Shown here in pieces: positions 61,001-64,000 of a stretch of DNA of 64,000 nucleotides. The position numbers were made by a program, and so were the translations under genes. The notes under the pieces are model-generated. The model made no database searches, was not told where the DNA came from, and saw only the letters and a list, made by a program, of their open reading frames with translations. Source of the DNA: Ceratothoa steindachneri (lineage: Eukaryota; Arthropoda; Malacostraca; Isopoda; Cymothoidae); contig OZ018317.1 in assembly GCA_963969495.1 (NCBI GenBank), positions 219,485,691 through 219,549,690 of the forward strand, written 5' to 3'. The stretch's first letter is position 1. Each line of letters starts with the position of its first letter.

Positions 61001-63004
61001 GCAACATAAATATCAAAACTATGGTGAAAAAAAATCAGGACATTCTCTAACTTATATCGACTTTCTTTCAGTAATTGATTCCTGGGGGAAATTTCCTGAC
61101 GGCATTCTATGGGGTAATTATAATCCTGTGGGCATGTATGAAGAGTGTCTACAGCTAAATTATAATTCGCCCATCAACAATGAAATCTTGAAGGGGCGGT
61201 ATTGCTCTATCTATGTGAGGTAGGAATCGATATACGAATCTTCAGTGTCATCTCTACGAAAAAGCCCCAACGTTTCCCCTCGACCCACTATTACTGTTGT
61301 ATCAGGCCATAAATCCAAATATGGTGTCTACCTTATATATAGAAGCAAATACCACCAAGGGCATTAATGCTATAAAGTTTGTTTTTGAAAAGAAGTTTAT
61401 AGAAAAAATAGAGAAGATACAAGTGAAAAGAAGTGGTAGGTACATAGGATGATCAACCGAACGAAAAGAATCCTCGGGACGTAGCGATCCGAATGTTGCC
61501 CAAGGCCACCTCCCCCTTCCTCATTAGGATCCCCTAAGTTGAGGGAATGTCTCTGAGCAGCATTCGATGCAATCATCCACCTAAACAAAACCCTATCACA
61601 ATGACCCCTAGAAACTCGTTCTTTTCAAGGTGTCGAGTAATTTAACTATTTCTCTAGCGTCGTAGGACCAACAGCTGCCGAACAAAACCTTGCTCAAAAT
61701 GTGGATACTCAAATTGCCAATCTATATGGCTCAGTCCTATGGGAGAATCCCTTTTTGTATGGAACTTGCATTCCTAGTCAATGCACGCAAGCTGATATGG
61801 AGGTGGGTCCTTTAATTATTTTTCGATCTACGACCGACTTGTGTCGAAACACCACATGTATTAAGTTAAGTCATATTGGATGTATGCAGTTAGTTGTCTT
61901 ATGCGACTCTCGTCGACTTCCGTGTGTTGTAGTGACCTGTATTTCAGAATCCACGTTAAAGGTCTCTACTGAGTTATGTACTATAGATCAGACCCGAATC
62001 GGGGATTAAAACTACGCAAATATAAGTGGAATGCCCCTGGGGGTCCCAGATGTAAATGAGAATAAATTTACTCTCCTAAATAAAAATGAACCAACTTTAA
62101 TTGGAAACCAACGCTGGCCAAGTTTTCCCCCCTCCCACGACTCACATGGTACGTTTGACCCAGCTCCTATGGCGTGCCATCCTAACCCTAGTTCTCGCAG
62201 GAAGATTGTACGCACCATTCTTTACCAATCTTCCCTTTCAAACTTTTCCGGGGGATGCCCTCGTTGCTTTTTTTTAAAAAGACGATGTTTAAAGACCCCC
62301 TATTAATATGTATTAAGCAAACGGATCAAATTAATGAAGAAAAGAAATGTGGGAGCTGAATTTTTATTTCGGCTACATGATAGCTTCAAAGTTTCCCGCC
62401 TCATCTTTCAGCTGTACAAATTCAGTTCTCTCATCGCCGTTACTCCATACCACGAATTATTTTATATCGTTCAAATGTTATTACCACAGATAAATAATAT
62501 TTATTCTTAGTATGATTCTTATTACTGCGGAGGTTCGGGAGTTTCTTATAGCTGTGAAAGCCATAAAATGTTATGTTTCTTAAGCTACAATTAAAAGCCA
62601 AATTGTTTCGCAAGCGACAGCTAAAATCATTGCAATTTACCCAATGTTCGGTATCCGCAACTTCGCCACGTCTGGTGTGTAATTTCGTCTAGCCTTTGAA
62701 TTCAAGCCAATATCTGAAAGAGCGACAGGAAATTTGCGTTAGTATCTTTCCTTTAGCATTGTAAGTTTTCCTCCAATGCTGATTCATACAAATCCATGCT
62801 CCCAATGGTATTCCTACAAATATAAAAATTACAAAAGGCGAAGAAATTCATAAGGATCAATTGATCAAACTTTACCTTTCAGAAGCATCTCGCCGCTGTC
62901 CTACCACCACCTACAGCCACAGGAAGTGGCAAGGCAGCGAGTGTTTACTGCCATTCCATGGACGATCAAAATAAGCCATTCACTGCTGGGGATATCTCTT
63001 TCAT
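57895..63004 (+). CDS. NRF-6-like (nose resistant to fluoxetine) protein, 5' part, 5 exons
   Basis: Exons are 57895-58096, 60597-60743, 61072-61219, 61658-61802 and 62883-63004. They give 764 nt, about 254 residues, and the frame is open into the next, unseen exon. All introns are GT..AG and phases agree (1, 1, 2, 0, 2). ATG 57895 is chosen because it begins a signal peptide (MWTLLVLFLAIHEAFA). The domain is the NRF N-terminal extracellular domain: ACKKALINLYNTNN, IDSWGKFPDGILWGN, GMYEECLQLNY, GRYCSIYV, LYGTCIPSQCTQADME and VYCHSMDD. In this family it precedes a multi-pass acyltransferase-3 domain, which would lie beyond the window. In nematodes NRF-6 is linked to lipid and yolk transport; the role here is unknown. 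Confidence 0.87.
58140..58860 (-). mobile_element. Jockey-like LINE RT fragment in NRF intron 1
   Basis: The minus strand reads RNYEEASNNILGGIANVLNG, FPDELNVAKIIFI, RKPISLFHFIGKVLEKIINQ, then CRDVKKSFDKVWKRGMSYKL and GLRHGGCLTPS. It resembles the 43-kb element (RDVKKAFAKAWKRG) and is probably the same or a related family. It is antisense to the host gene, with many stops. Confidence 0.72.
58861..60596 (+). other. Rest of NRF-like intron 1
   Basis: AT-rich. Scattered short frames occur, some perhaps from the same decayed LINE (about 59000-59270), but no further feature can be supported. Confidence 0.4.
60597..60743 (+). CDS. NRF-like exon 2
   Basis: Acceptor TTTCACTCAG|AATTG and donor CAAC|GTAAGT. 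It encodes LHDQHVQDLAKLSTLLKG, then SSRACKKALINLYNTNNLAF, the first Cys-containing block of the NRF domain. Confidence 0.85.
61072..61219 (+). CDS. NRF-like exon 3
   Basis: Acceptor TTTCTTTCAG|TAATT and donor TGAG|GTAGGA. It encodes the family core DSWGKFPDGILWGN, NPVGMYEECLQL and LKGRYCSIYV. Confidence 0.9.
61658..61802 (+). CDS. NRF-like exon 4
   Basis: Acceptor TTTCTCTAG|CGTCG and donor GGAG|GTGGGT. It encodes SVVGPTAAEQNLAQ and the conserved LYGTCIPSQCTQADME. The following 1080-bp intron (61803-62882) shows no feature. Confidence 0.88.
62883..63004 (+). CDS. NRF-like exon 5
   Basis: Acceptor TACCTTTCAG|AAGCA and donor TTCAT|GTAAGT, phase 0 in and 2 out. It encodes KHLAAVLPPPTATG and VYCHSMDDQNKPFTAGDISF, the Cys-containing end of the NRF N-terminal domain. 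Confidence 0.82.
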
Positions 63005-64000
63005 GTAAGTAAATTCAAACGGTATAACAGATATTACGTGTTTTTTTATTTTTAAATAACCCAGAACCCTACAAGAGCCACCATATATTTTGGAAATATA
63101 TGCTCTTGGTTAAAATAATAGATTTTCAGTAAATAAGAGTGCAGATGTGTAAAAGACTAAATAGTCATAACCCGACACCTCCAAGAGAGCAACTAAAGAA
63201 AGTCGCTTTGTTGGGAATTAGGTGAACAATCACCTTTTCAACAGAAGAAAACTTTTGAGAATATAAATGTGAGTGAAGAGAGAAGCAAAGTTAAATAGAA
63301 GAACAAGATATAGTGTCGGAATTTGATGTGTTATAAATAAGCTCCGAAAAAGTGTCAAATTTTAAAGAAGGATATAATTTTTTCTCCTCCACCGTTAATA
63401 ATTTGGAGAGGGACATAGATGAACATAGAATGACCTGGTTAATAAACTAAAAGCCACTCGACCGCCTTATCTAATGACTCACCTGCCAATATTCTCGACC
63501 ACCGACACTCAAACCCCCACCTCACAATCACAAAACCTTATTCGCTTTGCTTATAAGTGATAGTGTGGGTGGGTGATTTAAGGTATGCGTGATGTAGTCA
63601 GAAATAAAAGTGATGAAAATAAAAAAAAGAGCATAAGATTTCCCAAGGGCTGCAAGGCGCATGATGATTAGGGTTATCACTATCATTGTTTTTCTTGTTT
63701 TTTGTTAATGGTGAGTTTTGGGGGGTTTTGATGGCGTTCAAGCCTTTATGTTATTCCTAATCTTCTTGGATGTTATTTTTGCATTTATTATCTTTTTGTA
63801 GTAATTGCTATTTATTTAATGATGTTTAGTTTCTTTGTACTTTTTTGTATTTATTGTAGGTTTGTGTCGTTTTCGTGTTTCTTCCTTTTATCTTTATCCT
63901 GTTGTGATAATCGAGAGTTTACTTCGTAATCTTATGTTGGATTCTCAAGTTCGGGTGCTACTTCAAGGGGTTCCTTATTTCTTCATTCGGTATTTTTTCA
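63005..64000 (+). other. NRF-like intron 5, partial
   Basis: AT-rich intron sequence running to the window edge. Nothing recognised apart from a T/G-rich stretch after 63680. Confidence 0.5.

Overview
This is eukaryotic, intron-containing nuclear DNA, most likely from an arthropod. It carries two spliced genes of arthropod type, AT-rich introns and spacers, and a dense mixture of invertebrate transposons (LINEs with RNase H, Jockey-like LINE, Penelope-like, BEL/Pao, mariner, hAT). Long (TA)n and (GA)n microsatellites are frequent. The sequence alone does not settle the order or genus. No prokaryotic operons, rRNA operon or CRISPR array are present.

Host genes, both on the + strand. (1) A trypsin-type serine protease, Stubble-like, has five exons between 4241 and 16992. 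Reading frames join cleanly at every splice site and His/Asp/Ser are all present. Its N-terminal exons lie upstream of the window. Its last intron is about 10 kb and is filled with transposon remnants. (2) The N-terminal part of a 'nose resistant to fluoxetine' (NRF-6)-like membrane protein starts at 57895, with a signal peptide and five exons up to 63004, and continues beyond the window.

Transposon layout. 1-4190: an old LINE 3' end split by a younger, internally deleted LINE (family A) with target-site duplication. 5761-5860: a 5S rRNA-derived SINE-like sequence. 7548-10305, 14145-16340 and 49380-50890: further damaged family A copies. 10890-12305: hAT remnant. 18962-24985: a near full-length, about 6.0 kb family A copy inserted in opposite orientation into another LINE (B), with an 11-bp duplication. 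27117-28961: hAT and mariner fragments end to end. 29304-31830: a Penelope-like element (RT plus GIY-YIG) whose 5' part is inverted, followed by a near-perfect palindrome, a tRNA-headed SINE-like unit and a hammerhead-like motif. 32051-32554: a large inverted repeat. 37495-48360: BEL/Pao remnants interrupted by a Jockey-like LINE (42636-47240). 53985-54438: a repeated, possibly hAT-derived motif. 58140-58860: a fragment resembling the Jockey-like LINE, in NRF intron 1.

The two host genes show no functional link. The rest records successive retrotransposition, with relative ages readable from nesting and target-site duplications. No certain new system is claimed. The most unusual features are the inverted Penelope-like copy, the SINE-like unit that shares its tail with Penelope-associated sequence, and the two (TA)n-bounded palindromes. 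An unassigned 179-codon open frame (33767-34306) and some well-spliced but unidentified candidate exons (55343-57422) are reported with low confidence.
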